Assembly (NCBI GenBank): GCA_001898225.1
Contig: MKTJ01000061.1
Coordinates: 1-48,652 of the forward strand
DNA length: 48,652 bases
Origin: Chloroflexi bacterium 54-19
Lineage (GTDB): Bacteria; Chloroflexota; Chloroflexia; Chloroheliales; Chloroheliaceae
Direction of reading: 5' to 3'
In this document: piece by piece, positions 1 to 8,592 of the stretch
Layout of the letters: every line of letters begins with the position of its first letter
Numbering within the stretch: position 1 is the stretch's first letter
The notes under the pieces: generated by a model
What the model saw: only the letters and a program-made list of their open reading frames with translations
What the model was told of the DNA's origin: nothing
The model's database searches: none
Translations under genes and position numbers: made by a program

Positions 1-62
1 CATTCTTTGATTTATGTCCAACCTTCAAATAACTCAATCCTAATCTTTTAACTCAGCAAACA

Positions 63-115
63 GAGGCTTATCCGTCCTGGCTTATAATAATAGGCAGGTG
101 GATAAGCCTCCTTTT
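63..115 (+). terminator. Rho-independent terminator of an upstream gene outside the window
   Basis: An 11-bp perfect inverted repeat (63-73 with 100-110) has an inner CCTG/CAGG pairing (76-79 with 95-98) and is followed by CTTTT. It sits upstream of the first complete gene on the plus strand, so it probably ends transcription of a gene to the left of the window. Confidence 0.6.
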
Positions 116-155
116 AAATGTGGGTGGGTCAAAGTAAAAGCAGAAGGAGCTTTGT

Positions 156-1397
156 GTGAGTTTTCAAGATGAAGCAGGGTTGGGCGGCTTTTCGCGTTCC
201 CGGCTGGAAAGAGTCACCAGGAGTCTGGAAGGTTACCTGGAGCGCGAAGAAATTCTCGGTGCGGTTACGCGGGTCTTCCGGCACGGGGTTTTAGCCCACC
301 AGGTTACCCTGGGCTGGCAGGACCGGGAAAACCTCGTGCCAATGCAGCCCGACTCCATTTTTCGCATTATGTCGATGACCAAGCCGGTTATTGCGGCGGC
401 GGCCCTGACGCTGGTGGAGGAAGGCACGTTGCGGCTGGATGACCCGGTGGACCCCTGGTTGCCCGAACTGGCCGACCGGCAAATCCTCCTTGACCCGGAT
501 GGTCCGCTGGATGGCGAGGTCTATCCTTCTCTCACCCCCATTACCCTGCGTGACATCCTGACTAACCGGCTGGGTATCGGGTTTCACCTGGGCCGCGTGC
601 CTTACTGCGCCATGACGCTGGACTATAACCCTGGTCCTCTCTCTTACGCCCAGCGCAACCAGGGCCATCCCCGCAAGACCCTTGATTTGCCGCCGGACGA
701 ATGGATGGCCGAAATTGGAAAGCTGCCCTGGCGCTATTCGCCGGGTGAATACTGGCTCTATAACACCGCCTCAGATATTTTAGGGGTGTTGCTAGCCCGC
801 GCAACCGGGATGGATTTAGCAAAATTCTTGCAGCAGCGCCTGTTCGAACCGCTGGGGATGCGCGATACCGGGTTCGTGGTCCCTGCCGAGAAACTTGACC
901 GGTTTACGGTAGGCTATGCCCTGGATAGCACCGGCCAGAAAATTATCGCGATTGACCACCCGGCCAACTCTTTCTATGCCCGCCCGCCCATTTTTCCTTC
1001 GGGGGCTGCCGGGCTGGTTTCAACGGCGGACGATTATTTAAAATTTGGCCGGATGTTGCTGGGGAAGGGTAAGGTAGACAATACCCGGATACTCAGCCGG
1101 AAGGCGGTCGAACTGATGACCACAGACCAGTTGAACTCGGAACAACGGGCGGCGGCGATTGGTGGTCCCGGTTTTGGGAGTAACCAGGGTTACGGTTTTG
1201 GGGTTGCTACCATTAATGAGCAGACCCAGCTTGGCCCAGGCGCCGGGGCCTATACCTGGGGTGGCGCTTATGGCACCCACTGGGTGGCCGACCCAGGGGA
1301 AGACCTGGTTATAGTGTTGCTTTATCAGATGATGAGCGGTCCCCAACATATCAGCGAGGATTTCAATACGCTGGTTTACCAGGCGATTGACGACTAG
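156..1397 (+). CDS. Serine hydrolase, beta-lactamase (class C/EstB-like) family
   Basis: Serine-dependent hydrolase of the beta-lactamase/penicillin-binding-protein fold; members act as esterases, D-aminopeptidases or beta-lactamases, so the substrate is open. The SxxK motif is Ser73-Met-Thr-Lys76 (nucleophile and general base) and Tyr202 in the LYNTASD segment is at the place of the catalytic YxN/YSV tyrosine. The third motif is WGGAYGT (368-374), the form seen in EstB-like esterases rather than the KTG of true beta-lactamases, so an esterase-like role is more likely than antibiotic resistance. The 413-residue length is normal. The GTG start is supported by AAGGAG at 143-148. No clear signal peptide is visible, so it is probably cytoplasmic. 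It converges on the GntR gene with a 69-bp gap containing only a weak CCGGGC/GCCCGG hairpin. Confidence 0.9.
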   Translation: MSFQDEAGLGGFSRSRLERVTRSLEGYLEREEILGAVTRVFRHGVLAHQVTLGWQDRENLVPMQPDSIFRIMSMTKPVIAAAALTLVEEGTLRLDDPVDPWLPELADRQILLDPDGPLDGEVYPSLTPITLRDILTNRLGIGFHLGRVPYCAMTLDYNPGPLSYAQRNQGHPRKTLDLPPDEWMAEIGKLPWRYSPGEYWLYNTASDILGVLLARATGMDLAKFLQQRLFEPLGMRDTGFVVPAEKLDRFTVGYALDSTGQKIIAIDHPANSFYARPPIFPSGAAGLVSTADDYLKFGRMLLGKGKVDNTRILSRKAVELMTTDQLNSEQRAAAIGGPGFGSNQGYGFGVATINEQTQLGPGAGAYTWGGAYGTHWVADPGEDLVIVLLYQMMSGPQHISEDFNTLVYQAIDD

Positions 1398-1466
1398 CGG
1401 GAGTCTAGCCCCAGGAAGACCGGGCCTGGAAAAGTGGAACCGCCCGGCCCCTAAAAGGTGACCGGG

Positions 1467-2222
1467 TTACCGGCTGACCGCCATTTTGGGGTTGTAATAT
1501 TCGGGGAACATATCGGTCAACACCCCCTCTTTGGCATTTTGAATATGCAACCCCAGCATCCGGGCCGCTGACTCGGTATCGTGGTCGAGCAACGCCCTGA
1601 TAAATCGCTCGTGGTCGTCCAGGGCGATGGCAATCCGGTCCGGGTAGGGGGTATCGCGCACCTGGAAAAGGGCCAGCTGGCTCCGCAGGGCCGAGAGGAG
1701 CCGGATGAGCCGTTCGTTGCCGCAATTATGGATAAGATAGTTGTGCAGGCGTATGTCGGCTTCGAGAAAGTCGCCATAGTGGGGGTTAGGCAGCGTGGCC
1801 CGTATGTCCAGCAGCGTTTTGAGATGGTTTTCCAGTTCAGCCTGTTTGAGTCTGGGCGCAGCAAGGCGGAGGGCTAATACCTCGGTAGCTTCTCGAATCT
1901 GGTAGATTTCCTCCACGTCCTCGGCGGTATAAACGTGGGTCCAGAAGCCCCGGCGCGGGTCAAAATGAACCAGGCCCTCCTGGGCCAACCGGTCGAGGGC
2001 CTGGCGGACCGGGGTCCGGCTGATGCGGAGTTCCGCCGCGATGGCTATATCCGAAAGCCGCCGGGGCGTCTTTCCCGCCAAGACGATTTGCTGCCGCCAG
2101 ATCCATTCGTAGGCCTGGTCTACAACTGTGAGGACCGCCGGACGGTCCTGGCCCCATAATAATACGAACATGGCGTGGGTGAATTGGTTGAGGGATTCTG
2201 GCGCCTCAAGATTCATTTCCAT
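1467..2222 (-). CDS. GntR-family transcriptional regulator with FCD ligand-binding domain
   Basis: FadR-subfamily GntR repressor or activator. The N-terminal winged helix carries the typical segment IAAELRISRTPVRQALDRL followed by an EEGL-like wing (QEGLVHF). The C-terminal all-helical FCD domain keeps the Asp and His positions that usually bind a metal and an organic acid ligand (a D-x-x-LHNYLIH segment and late DDHERFI and LGLHIQNA segments). Length of 251 is normal, although about 25 extra residues precede the usual winged-helix start. ATG start with a weak AGGGAA site. The FCD family mostly responds to carboxylic or sugar acids; here the ligand is unknown. A strong promoter with an overlapping GTATAC-type operator lies about 200 bp upstream, which suggests autoregulation. 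Confidence 0.92.
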   Translation of the reverse strand: MEMNLEAPESLNQFTHAMFVLLWGQDRPAVLTVVDQAYEWIWRQQIVLAGKTPRRLSDIAIAAELRISRTPVRQALDRLAQEGLVHFDPRRGFWTHVYTAEDVEEIYQIREATEVLALRLAAPRLKQAELENHLKTLLDIRATLPNPHYGDFLEADIRLHNYLIHNCGNERLIRLLSALRSQLALFQVRDTPYPDRIAIALDDHERFIRALLDHDTESAARMLGLHIQNAKEGVLTDMFPEYYNPKMAVSR

Positions 2223-2421
2223 AAGTCAATTCCCTGGTAAAGAGCTAGGATGGTCTAGTGCAACACCTCGTAGCAATCCGGGCTTTTTACAAACCTTCAA
2301 GCCTGGGGTTTGGATTATTGTAACATATTAACAAAGCAACTGAATATTATTCAAAATAAGACAATCAATTGATTGATTGAAAAATCCGTTTTCACACCCT
2401 CTTGAATTCTTTATAGAATAT

Positions 2422-2450
2422 ATTGTATACATAATGTTTTAAGGTGTCAA
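2422..2450 (-). promoter_or_regulatory. Sigma-70 promoter of the GntR gene with overlapping GntR-type operator
   Basis: On the minus strand TTGACA (2450-2445), a 17-bp spacer and TACAAT (2427-2422) form a near-consensus promoter, giving a transcript start near 2415 and a leader of about 190 nt. The element TTGTATACAT (2423-2432) overlaps the -10 box and resembles the TTGTATACAA operators of FCD-type GntR regulators. A separate perfect 14-bp palindrome, CAATCAATTGATTG, lies at 2362-2375 inside the leader. The rest of the 2223-2616 spacer is AT-rich with no gene visible. Confidence 0.6.
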
Positions 2451-2616
2451 GGTCAAACAGTAAGTAAGTCATAAAAAAACTCACAAATAATAAAGCGGTA
2501 GCAATTTTATGGGTTAACCGGCGTCCTTCATAGAGTTAAACCATGCACCCTAACCTATGTAAGAACTACCAGGAAGCGTTTGAGCAAGATAATGGTGTTA
2601 AGAACGCTAAACCTTA

Positions 2617-3570
2617 TCAGGATTGGGGCTGAGAATAGCGAAAGTTGCGGCGATAAGACTGGGGACTGTTCCCTATAAATTGCCGGAAATTATCCCGGAA
2701 GGTCGTCGTTGACCCGAAACCAACCCGGCTGGCAATCTGCTCCACCGAGAAATCGGTCGTTTCGAGCAAGTATTGGGCCTGGTGCAACCTGGCCCGCTGC
2801 ACCCATTGCATCGGAGTTGTACCGGTCTGCTCTCGGAAATGGCGGCTGAAAGTGCGTAGACTCATTCCTGCCTGAACAGCAAGTTCTTCAAGTGTCAGAT
2901 TCCGCCAGATATTCCCCTCAATCCAGCGCATAAGTGGTTCGAGGCTCACTCCATCCAGGGAGGGCCGCTCGTGGATGATAAATTGGGCCTGCCCGCCATC
3001 CCTTTCCAGCGGCATTACGGCATACCTGGCCGCATCGGCGGCCACTGCCGCGCCATAATCCTTCCGCACCAGGTACAAACATAAATCAAGACCGGCGGCA
3101 GCCCCGGCTGAGGTTAGAAATTGACCGTTGTCGACAAACAAAACATTGGGGTCTACTGAGATATTCGGATATTGCCGGGCTAATTCATGCGCTGCCAGCC
3201 AGTGAGTAGTTGCCCGAAGGCCATCTAACAGCCCGGTGGCAGCCAGGGTAAATGCCCCCACACAAATTGAAGCAAGGCGCGTCCCCCGCTCCGCTGCCTG
3301 GTGTAAGGCGACTAGAACTTCACCGGGAACAGGGGCCGAAATATCGGCCAGACCGGGTAATATGATTGTATCCGCCTCTGCTAATTTATCCAATCCCCAG
3401 GGAACGCGCATAACGAAAGGCCCTGCGCTGACCTCCCCGGTAGCGGCACACACCAGCACCCGGTATGCCGGTTGGCCGTTGGGCAGACGGACCCGCCCGA
3501 ATAGCTCTACCGGCGTGGATAAATCAAAGGCAAGTACCCCATCCAGGGCAATTACAGCGACGGTATGCAT
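2617..3570 (-). CDS. GlxA-family transcriptional regulator (DJ-1/PfpI domain plus AraC helix-turn-helix)
   Basis: Two-domain regulator. Residues about 1-190 are a DJ-1/PfpI (class I glutamine amidotransferase-like) domain with the nucleophile-elbow segment LASICVGAFTLAATG, Cys103 at the elbow. Residues about 215-310 are an AraC/XylS DNA-binding domain with two helix-turn-helix units (LEELAVQAGMSLRTFSRHF and VEQIASRVGFGSTTTFRDNF). In the GlxA/FtrA family the DJ-1 domain is usually a sensor without enzymatic role. It is divergent from a stand-alone DJ-1/PfpI gene with 209 bp between start codons, an arrangement that suggests it controls that gene. The spacer has the palindrome GACCGGTC at 3650-3657 that could be a binding site. 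Start has only a weak ribosome-binding site. Confidence 0.93.
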   Translation of the reverse strand: MHTVAVIALDGVLAFDLSTPVELFGRVRLPNGQPAYRVLVCAATGEVSAGPFVMRVPWGLDKLAEADTIILPGLADISAPVPGEVLVALHQAAERGTRLASICVGAFTLAATGLLDGLRATTHWLAAHELARQYPNISVDPNVLFVDNGQFLTSAGAAAGLDLCLYLVRKDYGAAVAADAARYAVMPLERDGGQAQFIIHERPSLDGVSLEPLMRWIEGNIWRNLTLEELAVQAGMSLRTFSRHFREQTGTTPMQWVQRARLHQAQYLLETTDFSVEQIASRVGFGSTTTFRDNFRQFIGNSPQSYRRNFRYSQPQS

Positions 3571-3779
3571 AGCAATAACCTGGGCCTCTTAATAGAGAGC
3601 ATATAACCCCTCCAAACTCAAATAAACCGGCACTATTGTAACATTTTTAGACCGGTCAGTCTGGCTTAAATTCGTTGATATATGGCTTTTGCGCCACTTT
3701 TATTAGCACCCTGGGTGATTTATATTGGGATTCGGTTCAAATAGCTAAATTTTATCTCTGATTTGGAAAGGTTCACAAA

Positions 3780-4436
3780 ATGCACGCCCAGATCGTTCTT
3801 TTTGACGGCTTTGACCCCCTGGATGTGATAGCCCCCTATGAAGTTTTGTGGGCGGGAAGCACCGCAACAGGTGGCCCTCACACCCTGGAATTTGTTTCAG
3901 CGGAAGGACCGCGCCTGGTGAGGTCCGGTTCAGGTCTCTCTTTAGAGGCGACAGCGACCCTTGACCCCGACCGGGCCGACCTTATCGTCGTGCCGGGGGC
4001 GGTTGGCCCCATTAATCAGCCGGAAGACGGTCCTGAGCTTGAAACTATTCCAGTCCTGCTTGCCCGTACTATCGAAACCGACTTACCTGCCCTGCTGCAA
4101 AAGGCCCTGGATAACCCTGAAATTATCGTGGCGACAGTATGCGGCGGTTCGCTGGCCCTGGCAATGGCCGGGTTGCTGGAAGGCCGCTATGTTGTTACGC
4201 ATCACATGGGAATGGATGCCCTCAGTGCAACCGGGGCTATCCCTTTAAACGGTCGCATAGTTGAAGATGGCAACTTGATTTCGGCAGGTGGGGTAACTTC
4301 CGGGCTTGACCTGGGTCTTTATCTCCTGGAACTCAAATTTGGACCGCGCATTGCCCATTATGTGGAAGAACTTTTTGAATACGAAAGACGCGGTGTTACC
4401 TGGCGAAACACCGGTCTTGAAGTAGTGGGTTTATAG
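3780..4436 (+). CDS. DJ-1/PfpI family protein
   Basis: Single-domain member of the ThiJ/PfpI superfamily, 218 residues. The nucleophile elbow is IIVATVCGGSLALAMAG with Cys121, and the start MHAQIVLFDGFDPLDVIAPYE is typical of the isonitrile hydratase/glutamine-amidotransferase-like branch in which an acidic residue follows the first strand. Members include isonitrile hydratases, glyoxalase III-like enzymes and proteins without known reaction, so the substrate cannot be assigned. ATG is preceded by AAAGG at good spacing. It lies divergent to the GlxA-type regulator and is followed after 45 bp by a small beta-rich gene on the same strand, probably cotranscribed. Confidence 0.88.
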   Translation: MHAQIVLFDGFDPLDVIAPYEVLWAGSTATGGPHTLEFVSAEGPRLVRSGSGLSLEATATLDPDRADLIVVPGAVGPINQPEDGPELETIPVLLARTIETDLPALLQKALDNPEIIVATVCGGSLALAMAGLLEGRYVVTHHMGMDALSATGAIPLNGRIVEDGNLISAGGVTSGLDLGLYLLELKFGPRIAHYVEELFEYERRGVTWRNTGLEVVGL

Positions 4437-4481
4437 AGAATCGCTTAGCCGATACACTAAGAGAAGAAACGGAGCAACCTA

Positions 4482-4793
4482 ATGTCTACTAATTTCGGTT
4501 TGTGGGACCTGAAGATTGTGACGCCCATAGGCACCCAGAAAGTTGTGCTGGAACTGAGCCAGCACAACGGTACAATCCAGGGATTTGCCAGGGGTGATAA
4601 GGAGACTATCCCTCTAATAGAACCGGTACTTAGCGGTAATCACCTTACCTGGCGGCAATCCATCACAAAACCCATGCGCTTAAATCTGGTGTTCGACGTA
4701 ACCATCGAAGGCGATTCACTTAACGGCACCTCAAAGGCCGGAAGGTTACCTGCTTCAAAAGTTACCGGAACCCGCATAGGCGAAACCACTTAA
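4482..4793 (+). CDS. Small beta-rich protein of unknown function
   Basis: A 103-residue soluble protein I cannot place in a named family. It alternates short strands and Gly/Asn turns (GLWDLKIVTPIGTQ, HNGTIQGFARGDKE, LSGNHLTWRQS, EGDSLNGTSKAG, KVTGTR), a pattern of small lipocalin- or barrel-like folds in which each hairpin presents a 'G-x-L-x-G' turn. No signal peptide or cysteine is seen. GGAG is 7 nt upstream of the ATG. It sits 45 bp behind the DJ-1/PfpI gene and its stop codon is 1 bp from the stop of the convergent gene, so it is probably the last gene of a two-gene transcript; a role linked to the DJ-1 enzyme is inference only. Confidence 0.7.
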   Translation: MSTNFGLWDLKIVTPIGTQKVVLELSQHNGTIQGFARGDKETIPLIEPVLSGNHLTWRQSITKPMRLNLVFDVTIEGDSLNGTSKAGRLPASKVTGTRIGETT

Positions 4794-4794
4794 A

Positions 4795-7029
4795 TTACCC
4801 TGGCAGGGCCACCGCGCCCCGGCTGTAATAAGCCCCACCCTGGAGGCGCAGGTAGCCCCCATCGTCATCCGGGTATTTCGAGACCTCGTTGTTCCCGTTG
4901 ATAGGGGCCGGGTTGGTTATCCCATCATTGGCTGCGTCGGTATAAGCCGTGACTTTATCGGCCCCCGCGCCAAACAAAATACCGATTAACCCGCTGTTGG
5001 CCGCGTCCTGGATATGCTGGCTATTATCATTTAGATAATATTGAACCTTGTTATCCTGGTAGTGATAATCGGTATTGTTCATGGTGCGGTAAATGGTGTT
5101 GCCGAGCGGCACCTGCCAGAGCATCCCGCGCCGGTTGGTGTAGCCGGTCATGTAAGAAATGAACTGGTGGAACCGGTTGAAATTAGGAAAAGTGTTGTTG
5201 CCAGCATCCAACCAGCCGCTGTTGTCACCGTACTGGATAGCCTTAAAAGCGGCATCGCGGTCGGCAATATCATAGAAAAGCAGGTCAAAATTTGCTTTGG
5301 TCTGGTTATAGAAATTGGCAATCTTCTGGGCGGTCCCTGCTACATTAAAAGTAGGGCTCTTACTGGTACCAAGGTCGCCATAGGCCTGGGTAGCCCAGGG
5401 AGAAACGTGATAAGCCAGCAGCACTTTGGGGGCATAGGCGTTGCGGATTCCGACCAGGGCCTGGGCGAACCCGGCCACCGTATCGTCATAGCCTGATAGG
5501 TCGGGGAGAGCGGGCAGGTCACTTAACTCGTTGGGCTGGCCGCTTAAAGCCGGGTCGCATTTCAGACTGCCGGAACCGTTACTGCTTTTGACCTTCGCGC
5601 TGATTTGAGCAGGGTCTTCATTGCGCCGCTCCATAAATCCCCATAAATCCGGTTCGACATGGACAATCGCCGTAACCCCGGCGGCGTTAGCTTTTTCCAT
5701 CAGCAGCCGGAATTCCCGGAAATAACAACCCATCGTATCCGCGTTATTGAGGTTGTTAAAGTCTTTATCCCCTTCGGAACCCCCGGCAGCGGGGCCCGAT
5801 TGGAGCAACTGGTAATAGGTTAAGACCGGGATATAACCGGGGAGATTGTTACCGGGTTTGGCGCTACTATTTAAAAAGTCGAGGGCATACTGGCCCGGGG
5901 CCACGGCGTTCCATTGCCAGGTTGTCCAGCCCTGACCCCTGTTTACCCCACCGGAGAGATAGGTATAGCGCAAATCCCAGGGCACCCCGCTCGAAGTCAT
6001 CCAGGATAAATCACCCGGCTGGTTACCCAACCCCACCATGAAAGTAGGTTTAAGCCCGGCGGGTACGGCGGGCAAGTTTGTATTTCCCGGCGCGGGTATT
6101 GGGGTGGTGTTACTATAGCGCCAGGTGTAATAGTGCAGACCCACGTTGCCCATTTCAACCTGGAATGCCGGATCGTTAGCAGGGGTGTAGGTCAGGACGC
6201 GCCGTTCGAAAGCCTGCACCAGGACATCCTTAACCTGGCCCGCCACCTTCACGCGGGCCCAATAAGCCTCGGTTATCGGCAGGCCCGTCGCGTAAAAAAA
6301 CGGGTTAAAGAGGCGGTCCTGCACCAGTCCGCCGCCCGTATTATTGACCGGCCCGGTCTGGTTGAGAAAAGTCCAGAACGGCCCGGCGATATTGTGCTGA
6401 GTCAAGGGCTCGTAATAGGCATAGGTAAGGGGATATTGATTGGTAAAACCGGTCGCCGGGATAGGGTTGCCCTGCCGGTCTACCGCCCCGTTTACCGCCT
6501 GGCCGGTTAAATTCTCGGCGGGGGCAAGCAGGTTGCCAAGCGCTCTATAGGTCGGACCGCCGGTATCATCTATATCTCCCGCGACCCCGATTTCAGCCGG
6601 GGTCCGGCCTTCGAATTTATTATCACCGAGTTGAAGTTGCCCCGTTATCAACTCTTTAACCAGTAAGCCGTTGGTCACGAAGAAAGGATTGGAACGGTCC
6701 CCCTGCGGGTTGTTTATCTCCATCCGGCTCTTGTCGAAATACTGGACTACCCGTTTGCCGCCCGGCGCTTCCGCGTAATCCTCCTGGATGGCCCCGCTAA
6801 AGGGCTGCGGACCCCACAGGTAGGAACGGGAAGTTTGGCCGTTCTTTACCGGCAGGTCGGTCCGGTTCCAGACATTCTGAAAATCGGGGTTGGCAAAGTC
6901 CGGCGCTGCCGCCGCGAAAGGGACCGAAGAAAAGGAAATCGTTGAACCTAGAAAAGAGAATAATAATAGCGGAAGTAAAAAAAGATGGAAGGCTTTTTGG
7001 AGTTTTGGCCTTCGAGGGAATTTATTCAT
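4795..7029 (-). CDS. Secreted protein with VQYF module and putative barrel-type C-terminal domain
   Basis: A 744-residue exported protein. The chosen ATG (MNKFPRRPKLQKAF...) gives a clean Sec signal peptide: basic n-region, Leu/Phe-rich core and an AAAAP cleavage area near residue 42. Upstream in-frame starts at 7038 and 7083 have poorer or no ribosome-binding site. Residues about 90-305 contain the VVQYFDKSRME segment and the RVLTYTPAN / EMGNVGLHYYTWRY segment. Residues about 327-744 look like an alpha/beta barrel of a sugar-active enzyme, with strand-like segments IVHVEPDLWG (Glu459), DLLFYDIADRD and MLWQVPLGN. I do not recognise a named glycoside hydrolase family. The VQYF module recurs in the peptidase at 13980-15197. 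It is divergent to the WbsX-like gene and stop-to-stop with the small gene at 4482. Confidence 0.8.
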   Translation of the reverse strand: MNKFPRRPKLQKAFHLFLLPLLLFSFLGSTISFSSVPFAAAAPDFANPDFQNVWNRTDLPVKNGQTSRSYLWGPQPFSGAIQEDYAEAPGGKRVVQYFDKSRMEINNPQGDRSNPFFVTNGLLVKELITGQLQLGDNKFEGRTPAEIGVAGDIDDTGGPTYRALGNLLAPAENLTGQAVNGAVDRQGNPIPATGFTNQYPLTYAYYEPLTQHNIAGPFWTFLNQTGPVNNTGGGLVQDRLFNPFFYATGLPITEAYWARVKVAGQVKDVLVQAFERRVLTYTPANDPAFQVEMGNVGLHYYTWRYSNTTPIPAPGNTNLPAVPAGLKPTFMVGLGNQPGDLSWMTSSGVPWDLRYTYLSGGVNRGQGWTTWQWNAVAPGQYALDFLNSSAKPGNNLPGYIPVLTYYQLLQSGPAAGGSEGDKDFNNLNNADTMGCYFREFRLLMEKANAAGVTAIVHVEPDLWGFMERRNEDPAQISAKVKSSNGSGSLKCDPALSGQPNELSDLPALPDLSGYDDTVAGFAQALVGIRNAYAPKVLLAYHVSPWATQAYGDLGTSKSPTFNVAGTAQKIANFYNQTKANFDLLFYDIADRDAAFKAIQYGDNSGWLDAGNNTFPNFNRFHQFISYMTGYTNRRGMLWQVPLGNTIYRTMNNTDYHYQDNKVQYYLNDNSQHIQDAANSGLIGILFGAGADKVTAYTDAANDGITNPAPINGNNEVSKYPDDDGGYLRLQGGAYYSRGAVALPG

Positions 7030-7455
7030 TCTAACCATATACCTTAATACCTTGACCTTATAAAAAATAATTAGTCCACACACCCCAATACCGTGCGCTT
7101 TAGGATAAGCGCAGAAAATTCCGATAAACTGGTAAAGCTTCTTTTATATATAAAAGGAGAGAAATAGCTGGGACCTGGCTGGCAAAATCGTGTTAGCTTA
7201 AATAGAAACTTTAACGCCTGCTAATTTACCTCATCCGGCCAAAAATTGCACGCCGGTTTATTACTGACATATTTTAAGAACGTTTTGACCTGAAAATGGT
7301 TTCAAAGCCAACATGCCATGAATAAATCCGCCAACGGCATACAGCCAAGCTTTGTGGTTTCCCTGCAAAGAAAAGGTTTTGTAAACTACCTGGGATGATT
7401 CAGTACCCGCATGTCCCACGCCTACTAAAAGAAAAGGAGACTTTAAACAATCGCT
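7030..7455. other. Divergent intergenic region with a perfect 16-bp palindrome
   Basis: This 426-bp spacer separates the secreted protein (minus) from the WbsX-like gene (plus). It holds CTTTTATATATAAAAG at 7141-7156, a perfect palindrome, directly followed by GGAGAGAAATAG, which looks like a ribosome-binding site without a start codon. No convincing gene is present; short frames lack start signals. Confidence 0.4.
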
Positions 7456-8592
7456 ATGGCAAACAAATACGAAGTGGCGGTCTATTACTTTCCCCAGTAT
7501 CACTCCGACCCGACCAACGATATATGGCACCGGCCCGGTTGGACCGAATGGGAACTGGTGAAAGCCGCCCGGCCCCGGTTCGAAGGGCACCGCCAGCCTA
7601 TCATCCCGGCCTGGGGTTACTTCAACGAGGCTGACCCGGCCTGGGCCGCTAAAGAAATTGACCTGGCCGCCGACCATGGCATCACCAGTTTTATTTACGA
7701 TTGGTACTGGTACGAGGGAAAACCTTTTTTGCAGGATGGGCTCGAAAAGGGCTTTATGGCGGCTCCCAACAACCAACGCCTAAAATTCGGGCTGATGTGG
7801 GCCAACCACCGTTGGGTCAGGATTTTTAACAACATCGCCCACGAAGAGCCACCCTTGCTGGCCGATGGCGCGGTGGACCGGCCCAATTTTGACCGGATGG
7901 TCGAGTACGTGGTCAAGACTTATTTCAGACATCCCGGCTACTTTAAGATTGACGGCGCGCCTTATTTCTCAATTTATGAGCTTGGCACTTTTATAGAAGG
8001 ACTGGGCGGACTTGAAGCAGCCAAAGCAGCCCTCGACCATTTCCGGGAATACACTAAAGCCCAGGGTTTCCCCGATTTACATCTTAACGGTGTTACCTGG
8101 GGTTTCCAGGTCTTGCCGAGCGAGGTTAAAGTCGAAGACCCGGCCCGGATAGTCGAATACCTTGGCCTGAACAGCGTGGGAAGTTATGTCTGGATCCACC
8201 ATACCGACCTGGGCACTAAAAGTTTTCCGACCGCCCCTTACGAGGAAATTGCCGAAGATAACTACCGGGTTTGGGAGGAATACACCCGGACCTTCCCGGT
8301 CCCTTACATGCCAAATGTCAGCATGGGCTGGGATGCTTCGCCCCGGACCAACCAGGAAATACCCTTCCAGAAGGCCCCTTACCCGTGGACCAATGTAATC
8401 GTGGGCAACACTCCCGCCGCTTTTGAAGAAGCTTTGCGGAAAGCCAGGGATTTTATTGACGCCCACGATTTGAATCCCAAAATGCTGACGATAAACGCCT
8501 GGAACGAATGGACCGAAGGCAGCTATCTGCTCCCCGACACCGACAATGGCACCGGCTACCTTGAGGCCATCAAGCGAGTCTTTGGCAGCTAG
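7456..8592 (+). CDS. WbsX-like glycosyltransferase / GH99-like domain protein
   Basis: A 378-residue soluble protein with the hallmark order of the Glyco_tran_WbsX/GH99-like family: VAVYYFPQYHSDPTND near the N-terminus, GWTEWELVKAARPRFEGH, QPIIPAWGYF, ITSFIYDWYWYEGK, FGLMWANHRW, and a late TINAWNEWTEGSYLLPD. Family members occur in O-antigen and polysaccharide clusters; the fold is a TIM barrel related to endo-alpha-mannosidases, so it may transfer or hydrolyse sugars. No signal peptide is seen, which suggests a cytoplasmic site. The best Shine-Dalgarno (AAAGGAGA, 7433-7440) is about 15 nt from the ATG, rather far. Its stop overlaps the stop of the convergent PQQ-propeller gene by 4 bp. It stands alone on its strand among genes for exported proteins. 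Confidence 0.85.
   Translation: MANKYEVAVYYFPQYHSDPTNDIWHRPGWTEWELVKAARPRFEGHRQPIIPAWGYFNEADPAWAAKEIDLAADHGITSFIYDWYWYEGKPFLQDGLEKGFMAAPNNQRLKFGLMWANHRWVRIFNNIAHEEPPLLADGAVDRPNFDRMVEYVVKTYFRHPGYFKIDGAPYFSIYELGTFIEGLGGLEAAKAALDHFREYTKAQGFPDLHLNGVTWGFQVLPSEVKVEDPARIVEYLGLNSVGSYVWIHHTDLGTKSFPTAPYEEIAEDNYRVWEEYTRTFPVPYMPNVSMGWDASPRTNQEIPFQKAPYPWTNVIVGNTPAAFEEALRKARDFIDAHDLNPKMLTINAWNEWTEGSYLLPDTDNGTGYLEAIKRVFGS

Noticed and set aside
1420..1447. CCGGGC/GCCCGG hairpin between the first two genes
   Set aside because: Only 6 bp with a long loop and no T-run on either side, so not called as a terminator.
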